Part shown: positions 43,301-55,838 of the stretch, piece after piece
How positions within the stretch are numbered: position 1 is the stretch's first letter
Layout of the letters: each line of letters starts with the position of its first letter
Assembly: GCA_007922195.1 (NCBI GenBank)
Contig: ML681991.1
Coordinates: forward strand, 42,548,905 to 42,612,904
From: Podocnemis expansa
Lineage: Eukaryota; Chordata; Testudines; Podocnemididae
Direction: 5' to 3'
Length of the DNA: 64,000 bases
Notes under the pieces: generated by a model
What the model was told of the DNA's origin: nothing
What the model saw: the letters and a program-made list of their open reading frames with translations, nothing else
Databases searched by the model: none
Position numbers and translations under genes: made by a program

Positions 43301-43408
43301 CTTAGTCTCTTTGATCTTGACAGCAATGACTTGCTTGCGCTGCCGGATGATCTCCATGAGCTCATCACACTCCTCCATCAGCTTGGCCTCATGCATGGAT
43401 GTGTTCAC
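43301..43408 (-). CDS. MID2: MID2 internal exon, coiled coil (108 bp)
   Basis: The translation [20 protein letters not shown] is followed by [16 protein letters not shown], 36 residues of the coiled coil C-terminal to the B-boxes. [13 protein letters not shown] and IAVKIKETK fit MID2 (MID1 reads RQEAKLTEECDLL and IGTKIKEGK by recall). The acceptor is TTTCCGCCTAG (AG at 43409-43410) and the donor is a perfect GTAAGT (GT at 43299-43300). The exon is phase 0 at both ends and has the same length as in the human paralogues. Confidence 0.96.
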
Positions 43409-43944
43409 CTAGGCGGAAACGTCAGAAACCCCCAAGCTGTTAGAATGCAACACACTGACTCTGTGCCTGGCAACTGCGGTGACTCTGACATCTCTGACAG
43501 AGACACGAGCAACAGCTTCCCAATCCAGGCTGCCTCCTGTCAGCTGAGGTCTGGAAATTGTGTGTGCCAGCTGCCAAGGAGTCAGGGACTGAAGTGGGGA
43601 GGATGTAATACTCTTTAGCGGTTACTGCTGTGCAGGCAATAAAAATAGAAGCAGGCTGCCATGTCCTGTACTCATTCCCATTTTAGTGGCCAGGAAAGGC
43701 ACCAAAGCAAGGCCAGATATTAACCTTTCAAGAGCCTGGAGAGTTGGCTTCTGTCCTTGCCATGATTCCTCATGACCCAGGAAAGAGATGTTCCCTGGGA
43801 TGCCCAGCCAGAAGAAGAAAGGAGAAAGAGACCTTCTTCAATACACAAATGTTATATTCTGACTTCACATGACACAATCTGAGTCCTCCAATGGCCATAG
43901 AGAACTTTATCACCAGAACCTTGCTGACGTCAGTGAGATGCAAG

Positions 43945-44110
43945 ATCCTAATGGTTAGAATTACAGAACTGTAGGGCTGGATGGGATCTTGAGAGGTCAC
44001 TTAGTCCCTCCTCCCACACAGAGGCAAGACCAAGTAAACCTAGACGAGCTCTGACAGGTGTTTGTCCAGCCTGTTCTTAAAAACTGGATTCCACATACTC
44101 CCTTAGTGCC
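43945..44110 (-). repeat. CR1 3' end, older subfamily
   Basis: AATTACAGAACTGTAGGGCT then GGATGGGATCTTGAGAGGTC, and further CTCTGACAGGTGTTTGTCCA, match the reverse of a CR1 3' region. It is more diverged than the 29.1 kb copy. Confidence 0.7.
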
Positions 44111-45832
44111 CCTACACGTTGGGTCCTAGCTCATCTGCATGGATCATGTATCCAAAAGGATCCTTCTGAATGATTTTGACAAAGAAAAAGGGCCGTCGCC
44201 TTGTCAAGCAAAATAAGACCACAGAGAGAGCAGCAGTCTTTAAACTGTCGCCTTCGAAGAGCATGGAGAAGGCTAAAATAAAAGGGTGAATTAGAGTTCT
44301 AATAGCATAGCAGGCCACAGCTAGAAAGGAGCTTTGCCACATTAGAGAATTCATGTTCTCTTTGTAAACAGGTGCAGCTAAAACAATGCAGCCTTTATGC
44401 ATCAGGGCCAGACACAGCGTTTGGTTTAAAAATATACTAAAGTATCCAGTGTGGTGTGACAAGGTCAGCAGCATAATGCTAGCTCATTTCAGGCCTCTGC
44501 AGAGGAGTGGCTGAGTATCATAAAACACTTCTTCACATGACCTCTGAAGCCAGTGGGGCCAGAGGGCCAAGGCAGGCAACGAGGAACAAATTGGGAAGGG
44601 AATTGCAATGGATTAGAAAAGGAGATGCATCAAATTTACATGCAAATGACTCAACGAAGGAATGACAGGAAAGCTGGCCTGGCTCCTGGGGGACAAGCCA
44701 ACTTATTCTCCCTTGTTTTATCACAGTTCTCTCTCAGTTGAGGGCTTGTGTAAGGGCTCCACAGAATAACAGCCTCTCAGAGCCACCCTAAGGTGCCACT
44801 CAAGACAGACTCCAGCTAGAGGGAAGAGTGCTCAGCAAGGAGGTCTTAATCCACAGAACAAAGGCACAGCAGGCAAGCTACCCCCGGATCAGCCCTGCTC
44901 TGATTGCACTGCTTCTCAGAGAGAGAGGCAAGTGCCATCTCAGTGGGACAGTCAGTCACTGCCCTCCCCACAGACTCTGCTGACAGTTTCTAGTGGAAGC
45001 CAGTGCCCAGTGGAATGGAGGGATTTGCTTTAGCAAGAACAATAATGGACTAGGGGCACAACAGAGTGGCCTGCAAATCAACAAAAGTCTAATGAAAGCC
45101 AAGTGTGTTTTATCTGGCGTGAGAAGTTTTGTTATCTGATTTTTTTTAGAACCCTTTAAAGGCTTTGGAATGAAATCGAAGAACATTTCGAGTAAAAAAT
45201 TCATTGAAAGAGAAACTTCTTCGGTTCAAAAATGGTTAAAATAAACACTTCCAATCCCCCCTCCCCATTTTCTTTATTTATTATTTTGCCTGACCAATGC
45301 TGCAAATTGGACATGAACATGTAAAATGTTTCCATCCACCTGCATGTGCATTTTTCATAATTAAAAAAAGGTTTCTTCAAAAGAATTTTGTCTGGTTCTT
45401 GCTGCATTATTAATGCCTGATCCAGAAACCATCCTAAGCATAGCCTCTGTGCCCATAAGCTTTCTCCACCACGGAGGCAAATGGGCATCTGTTCTCTTAA
45501 ATGCAGTGTACTTCCAGACCTGGGGCACCATTCCCAAAAGCACTTTCCATTTGGCCTCAGACTAGTTCACTTGAGGGAAGCATGGCTGTACTTTTAAGAA
45601 GCACATACATATACTCCCGTACTTCCTGTTCCTAACTGGGCTACAATGGGCACTCCTGGACCTTACAGTGGCAGGAGAGCAACTTCCTCAACAGTGCCAG
45701 CACTGAATGGAGCTGTGGAATGAGCTGCAAAAATCTGCAGTTTCACAGCAAGATTCGTTTAGCTTCCAGGCCCTTGATTAATGTTCTCTTCTCCCCAGCC
45801 TCATTTCCAGGGTTTCTGGTTTAGTAACAATG

Positions 45833-45960
45833 AAATCAATCAAATCATAGGGCTGGAAGGGACCTCATGAGATCATCGAGTCCAACCCCCTGGGAATTGA
45901 ACCCAGGACCTTCTGCATGTTAAGCAGAGGTGCTAGCCACTACACTATTTGCAGGGCTGA
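45833..45960 (-). repeat. tRNA-derived SINE with CR1-like tail
   Basis: Read on the minus strand, a tRNA-like head (CTAGCACCTCTGCTTAACAT and B box GGTTCAATTCC, plus 45896-45906) is joined to GGGGGTTGGACTCGATGATC and the CR1 3' tail AGGTCCCTTCCAGCC, ending in an ATTTG/ATTGATT repeat. The structure fits tRNA-Lys-derived CR1-tailed SINEs of cryptodiran turtles (Cry I type), named by recall. Confidence 0.75.
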
Positions 45961-46514
45961 TAAGTATGAGCTGTACAGCTTGACCAACTGAGCATCGGTT
46001 CCTGGAGCATGGTTCATCAGAGGGGCTGGCACTAACTTCCAGACATGCTCCATAGAAGGTCTAGTTGGTCAGCAACAGGATTTGGATGGAGAGAAGGACG
46101 TTGTCCGTTTCTGGCCTCTATGCCCTGCAACCCCATTGGGGAGAAATACAATCAGGTTGGAAAGAGCCTACCCAACTAGCCCTGACCAGAAGTTACTGAG
46201 CTAGAGGCAGGTAGCCCTGAGTCTCATTTTCTGGCCCTCATCACGCAGTACATCTGACCAGATCATAATGAACATTTCTTGCCATCAGCATCTACAAGCA
46301 TTCCACTGCGTCCAAGTGGAGGAAATTTTTACTCTCCCTCCCTCTCCAGCCCAAGCACCTTCCAGTCATCAAAATACTGCAGGGCAAGACATCAACTGTT
46401 CCCCACCTACCTCATGGCATTACGAGTCCTCCACTGCTTTTTGAGTGGGAACAAGAACACCCGAACCGATGTACTGCCGACATCATAACCTTGTGCAGGC
46501 CCCTGTTCCCGATC

Positions 46515-46575
46515 TATGCTTCAGTTTCCCCATCTGTAAGGGGGGGATATGGTGCTGACCTGCCTCACAGGGGAG
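46515..46575 (+). repeat. MIR-like core fragment
   Basis: ATGCTTCAGTTTCCCCATCT then GTAAGGGGGGGATATGGTGC is the MIR-type CTCAGTTTCC-CCATCTGTAA core. Short and old. Confidence 0.5.
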
Positions 46576-46647
46576 TTCTTAGGCTGCATTCAGAAACTCC
46601 TCAGACAGCAGTTAATGTCAGAGTCTTACACTGTTTAAGGCTGGGAC

Positions 46648-47361
46648 CAGTGCTGGATTTAGGCACAAGCTAACTAAGCTATGGCTTAGGGCCTCACATT
46701 ATGAGGGGCCTCTAAAGGCTGGGAGCATCACGGATATCACTGCTGAAAGAGAAGCTGTCTGCACTAAGCATTTTGTGCATAGAAAATAATAAACTTCATA
46801 GCTTATCATTTGGAGACATCATCCATGACCTTGCTCTTTGGAAATCACAAAAGAAAAAATTTAAATTTTATGTGATGTGTAAACAGAAGAGATCGTTAGC
46901 TTCCATTGCTGCTTCCATCTAATAAGTACAGATCTTTGTAAAGCTCTTGTGTTGCTTTTAACATAAAGTCTTCAATTTCATATATGCTAATTTTATATTA
47001 ATAATTTTTCATTGCAAGTTGCATTCCCACTTCCATTTACCATGTGCTGATCTCTGTAATTGCTCTTGTATTGCTACGCAATAAAAGTCTTCAGTTTCAT
47101 ATATGCTAATTAAGAAATCATGAGGTATTTAATATGTAAATAAGTTTTGCAAGTTGCAAATTTTATTTAGATTATTCGTTGTTCATGGCATCTTCATCTA
47201 TGTATATATGCAAATATAAAGATTTATCATTTATTTTTTTCACTGCCCTTTCTGTTAAAATGTAATACATTTTTTCCTTCATTTTATTTATTTTTGTTAT
47301 GGTATGGGACCTCTAAATCTGGACATAGTTTAGGGCCTCAGCATGTCTTAATCCAGCCCTA
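46648..47361. mobile_element. AT-rich hAT-like element
   Basis: The left end CAGTGCTGGATTTAGGC and the right end, in reverse CTAGGGCTGGATTAAGAC, share an inverted terminal repeat, and both adjoin a copy of TTAGGGCCTCA. The interior is strongly AT-rich with the repeated phrase TTTCATATATGCTAATT. No transposase and no clear 8-bp duplication are found. Confidence 0.5.
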
Positions 47362-48677
47362 GATGGCACTGTGACAGGGCCATTGTCTAGGACTAACCCC
47401 AACAGCCCCTCTGCCAGGAGCCCAGCTTGCCCTGTCCCTGTGCCCTCAGGTCCCACTCAGTCCAAGTGCCAGCGATGGGCAGGTGGTACTCAGAGGTTCT
47501 GGCATGTAACTCAGAGCAGCTCCCTCTGCACACAGGAAATCCAGACTGGGATGGATATGAGAATGAGGCCCTCAACCCCCTGGGGGACATGGGTGCCTTG
47601 ACCAACCTTTATAGTACCCATCACGATGAGAAGTAGGAGCCCTGTTCTTGAGCTAAGAGGGACCACACACAGTGTAAGGTGATGGGGCCAAAAGGAGTGA
47701 GAGACAGTGAAAGCATTTGCTCATAGTGGTGAAGACTCAGACCTTAGGGCAAGCATACATGGCTCAGTTAACATGGAATGTGCTTTGAGCACCGTGATCG
47801 CTTTGGGATCAGGTAACACCTCAGAGCTGTTACTGCAATAGCACAAAACAAAGGGCATCATCGTGCTACAGTCAGGCAAGGCTAGGACAAGAGAAGTGTG
47901 TTTATTGAGTTACTTTCCTGTCCACACTTGCACCCGCCTATGACAAAAGCCACAGCAGCTGAGGCTTACATTTACCATTTCCCTCTATCAGATAATTATA
48001 ACTCAGAAGTTAGTCCAACTACAGTCTTTACTATTTGTGCTAGGAACATTGGACAGCTGGTGCCAGTGGAGAAACGTTACCATACCAACCCTGTGGTGGA
48101 ACACTCATTTATAACAGGACAGGACGCCACATGCTACCTGCATAATTAGTGTCAAAAAGGCTTGTTAGCTGCCTTCAAGGGCTGTTTCATGAGCTTCCAA
48201 GACTTTATTGACCTCGTTTACTACAAATCGATCCCAATTGGTACTCAGCAAGGAGGCAGTCCTGAATATAGATGTAAACTGCTGTCACTTGCACTGGTTT
48301 AATTTCTGTTTAATGAGCATCTTCATGTTAAAGTATTATGCAAGAAATAACAGGAAACCTATGCTGTTCCTGCTGCCCACACCACACTTCTGACTCCACA
48401 AGACATCTCAGAAAGAGGAATGCATCGTATTCCAGAGAAAGAGGGGAGCTCTGACAAGTCTGCCTCATTAATGGAAGAGCTATGAACTGGAAAAGTAAAG
48501 AGCATGAATGTTCATGGAACACAAATTCCAGTGAAAAACCCTTCCATCTATGAGAAATGCAGAGAAAAGAAAACGCAGTGCAGCATGCCATGTGATGGCC
48601 CAAACTGAATCACAGAGCACCTTGTACAAGAGGCATTTATATTACTGAACGTCTAGGACTTAACCTAGACCCTCAGG

Positions 48678-48765
48678 CCTGGTCTACACTGGCACTTATG
48701 CTGGCAAAACTTTAGCCACTCAGAGGTAAATTTGGTGCTGTAAGTTTTAAGTCTAGACTAGCCTT
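48678..48765. mobile_element. Short MITE fragment
   Basis: GGCCTGGTCTACACTGGCAC on the left and, in reverse, GGCTAGTCTAGACTTAAAAC on the right resemble the termini of the element at 5018-5505. The copy is short and its ends are uncertain. Confidence 0.4.
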
Positions 48766-49694
48766 TAGAGTATCACAGAGACTGAATCCGAGTGGACTCA
48801 GAAGAATGCAATTTCTTCAACAGCCACCAGGAAAGAACAGGACCCTAAAAAAGTATGGAGCTCGCACGGTGCTGGAAGATAGATCCTTTGTTTTTTTAGT
48901 CATAAAATTTGGTCTGGAGGAGTCTTATTCACCAGCCTAGATTGTGTGTCTGTCTGCCCTTGGCTAAGGCACTGGGGAAGAGAACGGCTGGTAATGTTAC
49001 CAGGGCAGCTGGGAGTGAGTGAGCCAGAAGGCGTTGTGGCTCCCATGCTGTTAAAAAAGGGCTGAAAGAAATGTAGGTACTGTGTGTATATCCAGCCTCT
49101 ACAGCAGCTGAACAATTCCAGAGACTGGACGCCAAGTTTGCCTAAGACCAAACAAAGCGACTTCTGTATGAGCACATGTGGCAGGAGTGACCTGGAACCA
49201 ATGACGCTGCTGGGCTTCATGCTCAAAAGCAATTACTGCTCCCAGTCAAGGATGGAGCCTGCCTACGCTTCAAGCCACCCGCACTTTTCCAAGATATTCA
49301 TAGGTTAGATGCAAGAGCCTTCCAGCTTAGACTATCCGTGGCCTGTAGTGGCAATTTGTGATGGGCACTTGCTTTGCAACAAGTACAGAAGGCCACAGTT
49401 GCCCCTTCTTCTCAGAGCTGCAGTCTGTGCCAGCCTTCAGCACCAGCAGCGGACTGGAGTGCTCGCCAACTGCAGTCTACTCCCTGGATGCTGACATCTA
49501 CCAGCCGGTAAAACTGAGTACCCAGTGAGGGAGGAAATGGCTGGGGGCTCCATTACATGTCTCATCAAGATAACAGAACATACACTGGGTAAGCTGCATT
49601 ACATGTAGGACTCCCATTCTCATCCCTCCACTCTCTTCTCAAAGGAAAGACAACCATCCAAGTAGAGTATTGTTCTATCACTCAGGGTTCCACC

Positions 49695-50032
49695 CAAAGT
49701 TCCCTCTAATTTTTCATAGGCTATGTGTGCAAAAAATTTCTTTTGTGCAAATTTTTGGAGCCAGTGTCCAAATTTGTGCGCACTCCAGGGAGTGTGGTCA
49801 AACATGAGAGTATGATGCAAACAATATCTAAATTTTATTTTGATCTGGTGATGGAAATTACTTTATAAATTACTCAACCTTATTTGAAACATGTTACTTG
49901 AAATCACCTTCTTAAAGCAGCATAAAAATATTAGCACTGTTGAATTTTTTTGTGCACACTTTATTTTGTCTTGTGCATGGGTTTCACAACTTCTGTGCAT
50001 GCGCACATGTGCACAGCTTAGGGGGAACATAG
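49695..50032. mobile_element. hAT-like element (338 bp), perfect TSD
   Basis: Inverted ends CAAAGTTCCCTCTAA and CTATGTTCCCCCTAA (reverse) are flanked by GTTCCACC at 49687-49694 and 50033-50040, a perfect 8-bp duplication. The interior is rich in TTTGTGC/GTGCGCA motifs. Non-autonomous. Confidence 0.8.
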
Positions 50033-51413
50033 GTTCCACCTTGACTAGATCCAAGAATACAACAGGTCATAACTGCTGGACAAAAGGGCACTGAATCCTG
50101 TGCTGTTGATTATAATTTCTTAGATCCCTAGAGACTTGAAATCCAAAGAAGACGGATTGAACTCTCTATTCAGCATGCCACACAGTGTAATGCCAGAGGA
50201 GGGGATTTCCTGTTGTCACAGGGTCAGATTAAGGATGTGCTGAAAGGCAAGGCAATAAATAGTTCTAATAAGATGGGACCACTCTCTCTTGACCTTAATA
50301 TTTCAAATCTAGCCACCCTACCCAAAGAATTACCACCATTTTTGGTCTACACTTAAAATGTAGATTGTCACTGAGGCTGCGATGAGGGCTTAATTAAGCC
50401 AACCTAACCTACTTGTGTACGCTGACTGAAGGATTGTTTCAGGGAACTAACTACTGCCGCTTGGGCAGGCGAACCACCTACATTGACAGAAAAGTCTCTT
50501 CCACTGACTTAGGAAATGCCCACCCTATGGTGCTACAGCAGAGCCAGCTGCAAGGAGAATGGAAAAAGGAATGCAACATGAAGGATTGGTAAAGTGAGGT
50601 GCTATATGGGAGACAAATGAAGCATTAGAGGAAGATCTAGAGACAAGAAACAAGCTGACAGAAAGGTGAGCCCAAGGGTTATGGTGGAGTCTCCATGACT
50701 GACAATTTTGAAATCAAGACTTGATTTTTTTTGTCCTCAGAATTACTGTGGGGTATTTCTCTCAGGCCCGGTCTGGCTTTGGAATCTATGAATCACACTG
50801 GAAGTTTAGGAGAGCCCACTTCCCAAAAGGATCCTGTAGCATCTAATCTATTCAAGGCAAAATATGTAATACATCTATGGTGCTTCCTGGTAAGGTTAAG
50901 TATGAGCTATTTAAACAAGGACTAGATAACTAGGATGCTAGTAACAGTTGGTGGGCCATCAGCTTCAGAAACCGGACAGTTCTAGAGCTCTCCCTGGTAT
51001 ACCATTCAGGATAAAGTAGGAACAAATGTTTTAGTTGTCTTAGGAGAACGAAGTAAGGAGTTGGCTTATCTCTACAAATAGCCTGAATTAAATGGAATTA
51101 ATGCATCTTATTAATCCCTGCTGTATCCTTTTCTCCCCTCAGGCTCCAAATACCTGCAATATCTGAACCAGGAAAGGAAAGGCAGGAAGAGGATACCTCA
51201 CCATAGTGAAAGGTAGAGGACATGACAGGATTGTGTGTTACTCTGGGGTGGTAGGCCGGAGACTCATATAAAACACAACAGAGAAATCTGACTCCTAAAC
51301 CCTCTACCAGTTACCATGAATCAAATGGATCCCCCTGGCTTTGAAAATGCGAAAAGGTCAGGAGTTATGGAGCAGTTCTAAACCAGTCTCAGTGTTAAAT
51401 ACAGATTACAAGC

Positions 51414-51632
51414 AAACAGGGAGTCCTCTAACACTTAAAGACTAACAAATTTATTTATTGCACGAGCTTTCGTGGGAAAAAATCCCACTTTGTCAGATGC
51501 TTCAAAGCATCTAATGAAGTGGGAATTTTTCCCATGAAAGCTCATGCAATAAATAAATTTGTTAGTCTTTAAATGCCACCAGACTCTGTGTGTTTCATTG
51601 AACTAGACTAACATGGCTGCCCCTTTGGAACT
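51414..51632. repeat. Fold-back insertion with 11-bp TSD
   Basis: A near-perfect palindrome. The left arm (GGGAGTCCTCTAACACTTAA to GTCAGATGCTT) meets its inverted partner at 51503, and the copy ends CTAACATGGCTGCCCCTTTG. AGATTACAAGC flanks it at 51403-51413 and 51633-51643. Transcribed, it would form a long hairpin. Confidence 0.85.
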
Positions 51633-51902
51633 AGATTACAAGCTGTTTACTAAAATCCTGACCAGCAGATTAAACAGAACTAAAAGTGAAACAATTAATG
51701 AAGATTTGGTGGACTTAATTCCAGCAAGGTAAACAGCAAAGAATCTCTGCAATCTATTGCACATTATAGAGGAATCTAAAAGCAATTTAGAGCACTGTCA
51801 TTCATAGTATCAGGTGTTTGCAACGGGGTGAACAGTATTGTCTGTAACACACCCTAAAATAGTTGGTCTGGGTTCAAAAGTTTTGACACAGCATGTGATT
51901 AC

Positions 51903-52003
51903 CAACAAGGAGTCCTGTGACACTTTTAAAGACTAAAAATTTGTGTCACAAGACACCTTGTTTATTTTGCTGAACTAGACTAACATGGCTACCTCTCTGG
52001 AAG
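51903..52003 (+). repeat. Fold-back insertion with 10-bp TSD
   Basis: Short opposed arms (AGTCCTGTGACACTTTTAAA, then TTTGTGTCACAAGACACCTT) precede the end CTAACATGGCTACCTCTCTG. ATGTGATTAC occurs at 51893-51902 and 52004-52013. It lies only 270 bp from the previous family member. Confidence 0.8.
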
Positions 52004-54437
52004 ATGTGATTACTGTGATTTATTCACCTCTTGAGGCAATGGTATGGAGGGACAGTTTGTGATCACTTTGTCTCACAGAAGCACTAAGCAAAGCTGTCTT
52101 TTATCAGCACTGTTACTTGCACTGGCTTTAGTGATCACTGTCACACACAGAAAGTACATATCAGAGGTCTCTCAGGGTGCATCTTCACTCATGCAGCATA
52201 TTAGGTATTGTCAGATCAATTCTTAGGGAGCAGTTGAGCTGCAGTGGAGACCTGCTCAATTGATCCAGAAGTCGACTGAATAAATCCATCCCCAGAAAAA
52301 GATTAATGCTGTGTCAACGGGAAGGCATTTTCTGTCATGTAGAGTAGTTGGGACACAGTGCCAATTAGAATGTAGTCAGTTGACAGGAGATATGCAAGCT
52401 ACTCTTATGTAGTTTGCACATCTCTTCACTGCTGCCAAATTTCAGGGTCAGCGTAGACCAGGCCAGAAAGGCAGTAGCTATGTCATGGGAGAAGCCCAAT
52501 TCCTCACTCTTTAATACTGACAGGTTTCTATGTAGATTTTAAGAATTAGGCGGAACATGGATTGAACAATATAATTAGTGGGTCACTGAGGTTAGTTACA
52601 CAATGGCAATAAAGGCTTTGAAAGGTAGAATCCCCTTGAACCAAACCCAGCAGGGTAGATCTGGAATAGCAAAGATGTTGTCTGCTCCATGTTCTTATGT
52701 TCTTTCTCAAATGGTGCCTCTGGAAGCTAGGGAGGCATAGTTTGGTAAGATACATTTATTTCAAATTTTGTTATGAGGACTGACTGATGAAAAACCTGAA
52801 ATGTCCAAATGAAGCAGAAAACCATAGCGTAGAGATCTAAAACTTCCAGGATTTAAAGAAATATCAAATCACTTAATTTATCACGGATAAATTTGTTACA
52901 GATCCCAGGAGCGAACTCAAAGTAAGGTGCAGGGATTTCAAAGTACCTCATCAGTTCAGAAGAGCATGGGGGACATACAGAGTTTTCCCAGAAAGAGCTT
53001 TAAAATGGGACTCCTGCTCACAGGCTGACCAAGACTGTGGAACAGAGTATGCAGGAGTGACAGAATGTGTTGTAAATATCCAGGGGCATATATTTCAGAT
53101 AACTCAGAGATTCCTTTGGGTTGTATATCCAGGTTCCGTAGTCCAATTGAGTAGGAAAGGCACCAAACACAGATTAACCTGTTTGACAGTGATATAAGTC
53201 ACTGCGTCCTCACTTGTGGTGAATTCTCACTCTTCTACTCCAACAAATCTCTCTTGCACACAGCCCCCTCTTTTGCTTGCTGCACTGGCCACGACCTGGG
53301 TTTAGGTACCTTTGTTCCCCTACAGGAAAACATCTAGTTTAAAACATGTCTCTGCTATTTAAATCTATGTCTACTCCTGGCTACTGGATCAGGATTGGCC
53401 ACATAGCCTGCTCAGCTTTAGTATTGCAAGCCAGCCTTTCACCAGTGGGACTGCTGTAGATGACCTTAAAGGCAACCTATAAAATGTGAGCTCATGCAGG
53501 AGCAGATCTCACTTGGGGATCTAGCATAAGGTCAAAAACCCTGTCATTCACTCATTCCATGGTTCAGCAAGCTGAACATGCAGATCCTACCAGCAGCTCT
53601 CTATATAAATCCCCTAGATGATCACCTTTTACAAGCTGAACACACTGACATATCCAAATGTGTCCCTCTTCCATCCCCAGCAGGGCCTTTGAGTCATACC
53701 CTGACCTATAAAAACTTTGAATGTTTGTCACTTTCATTTTGCCTGATGAAGTTATCGCTCTTGCTTTGAATATTCCACTTGCAAAAATCCATTCACTCTT
53801 TGGTCTGTCTTATTAATGCTATTCATCATGAGCCACAGTGAGAGGCAAAGGCAGAAGACGAGATGGAGCCCTGGGAACGTGTCTAGAACAATGCCCTATA
53901 GAGGAAAAGCCTTTCCTTATGTAGAATATCCTCAGGCTGCCACTGGGAAGCAAAAGGGGCAGCAGCAGTTCTTGGAATACTGCTGTGTCCTTTCTCTGAG
54001 ACACAAGAAGCTATGGATGGGCCTGGCTGGGCTCTGGCCCACACTCTTTGAAAGGAGCCCCACCCAATCACAGTTTTCAGCTGCTTGCCTGTATGTCCTG
54101 CTTCCAGTCATATAACCAGAAGCCGGGTGTTTAGGAAACAATGGGCCAAAAACTGCCCAACTCCTTAGTTGCTAGGTAGCAAGCAAAGCTGTCTATCAAC
54201 TAAAGCATCTACAGATTCTGAACCTCCTGCTTCTGTGGCCCAGGCTCACCCAGGTGGCTCACAGGCCTGGCCTGGAAATCAAGTCTGACTATGCCCCTTT
54301 GAGATTAGGTGCCAAGGCAATGCAAATGGTGCTCCAGTTTATGTGAACAGCAATCACACTGATGGCAACCAGTGGCATGTTGCCCTAAATATGGCCTCCT
54401 GATCAGATGTGAGAGCTCACAGCTGGAGTATAACGCT

Positions 54438-54573
54438 GTTAAGGGCTCCCTTGCCACTGCTCGTGGCTAGTACTTCTGCTTAACATGCAGAAGGTCCTGG
54501 GTTCAAGACCCAGGGGGTTAGACTTGATGATCTCATGAGGTCCCTTCCAACCCTATGGTTCTATTCTATTCTA
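54438..54573 (+). repeat. tRNA-derived SINE with CR1-like tail
   Basis: Plus-strand copy of the SINE at 45833-45960. It has head GTGGCTAGTACTTCTGCTTA, B box GGTTCAAGACC at 54500-54510, junction GGGGGTTAGACTTGATGATC, CR1-like tail AGGTCCCTTCCAACC and terminal TTCTA repeats. This could be mistaken for a tRNA gene, but the tail shows it is a retroposon. Confidence 0.8.
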
Positions 54574-55046
54574 AAAAAAAGTGCTCCCAGAGACTTTCTG
54601 TGTCTACAATGAGCATGACTAAGAAAGCTCCCACAGATTGTATTATTTCCCTAAAGCTAGGCTTGTGTAAGTGACAACACAACTATTTCACTAGATGCAC
54701 AGAGGGAGAGAAGTTCATTGCCTCCCTTACTTGATCTATTCCCTCTTCAAATACTGGACAAAATCCAGAGAGAGGCTGAGCACCTGAAATACCCAGAGAA
54801 GCTGTTGCAATAAGCACGCACCACATAAAGCAGTTGTTCCTTTCACTCCAGCATTACCCTAACTAAGAACAACCACCACCAAAGATAGAAGCATTTCTAG
54901 AGGCAAGGGGGGCTGCATCAAGAGTTGGCCTTAGGCAATTGGGGGCTCTAGGCCCCAAGGCCCTTGTGCAGCTTCCTATAGGCCCCTGCTGCTGTCCTCC
55001 CCATGGCCTTGGTCCCCCCTGCAGCCCTAACTGCCACCCCCCCCCA

Positions 55047-55098
55047 ACTTCTTGTTTGTTTTGCTGAACCAGACTAACATGACTATCCCACTGGAATG
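55047..55098 (+). repeat. Fold-back family 3' end fragment
   Basis: CTTCTTGTTTGTTTTGCTGA then ACCAGACTAACATGACTATC and CCACTGGAATG: only the common 3' end of the family. Confidence 0.6.
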
Positions 55099-55671
55099 TA
55101 TAATTTATTCTTGGGTATGATATTTTTAAAGATCTTTCCATCGTGAAGCTTGTAAGTTGATCATCTTTCACTTAACATAAATCAGTCAATGCTGAACTAC
55201 AAAGTTAAAATGAAGATTTTTTTAAAAATATTAAAAGTATGTGCATTAATTAACAAATAAAAAGTGGTAAAATAAATGATGGCTCAAAAAAAACTGAACT
55301 ACCACATTTAAAATTCTGGCAGTCAAATCTTACAAATTTTTCATATAGGCTTGGGTTTATGTGCACTAGAAGTTTAATACAAACAATTATAATAAATAAA
55401 ATAAGTTAAAAGAAGGTTTCTAGTGTGTAGTTATAAATGAAACACCAAATTTCAGTGAAATTCTCTGAAGTACTCACGTTTATGACTGTGGCCCCCTGAA
55501 AAATATTAAATAGTAAGTACAAAAGAAGCTAAAAAATTACTTACCAAAAGAAAGACATACAGCATGCCACACACAGCCAGGAGCAATGTTGGCCCAGGAA
55601 GAGACCCAGGACCCGGGCCTGGGCCCAATCTGGCCCAGCCCAGATCAGGCTCTTAGCACCATCAGCCTGGG

Positions 55672-55838
55672 ACCAGGAAAGACAGCCACCACCATGGGTG
55701 GCTCAGCCCTGGACCCCCAGCCTGAGATGGGGAGAGGGAAGACAGCTGCCACTGTTGGCGGCTTGGGCCCAGACCCTCGGCCAGGAACGGGGCTGGGGAA
55801 GACAGCTGCCACTGCAGGTGGCCCAGTCCTACGTCCCC
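55672..55838 (+). repeat. 60-bp minisatellite, 2.8 copies
   Basis: AAGACAG recurs at 55679, 55739 and 55799, exactly 60 bp apart. Each is followed by a similar GC-rich block (CCACC or TGCCACT, then GGTGGC, then GGGCCC-like). Because 60 is a multiple of three, open frames on both strands survive by default and should not be read as genes. Confidence 0.85.

Noticed and set aside
45880..45945. tRNA gene on the minus strand
   Set aside because: Same SINE family with a CR1-type tail; the acceptor stem does not close.
54455..54515. tRNA gene
   Set aside because: Good B box, but the head is joined to a CR1-like tail with TTCTA repeats; it is a SINE.
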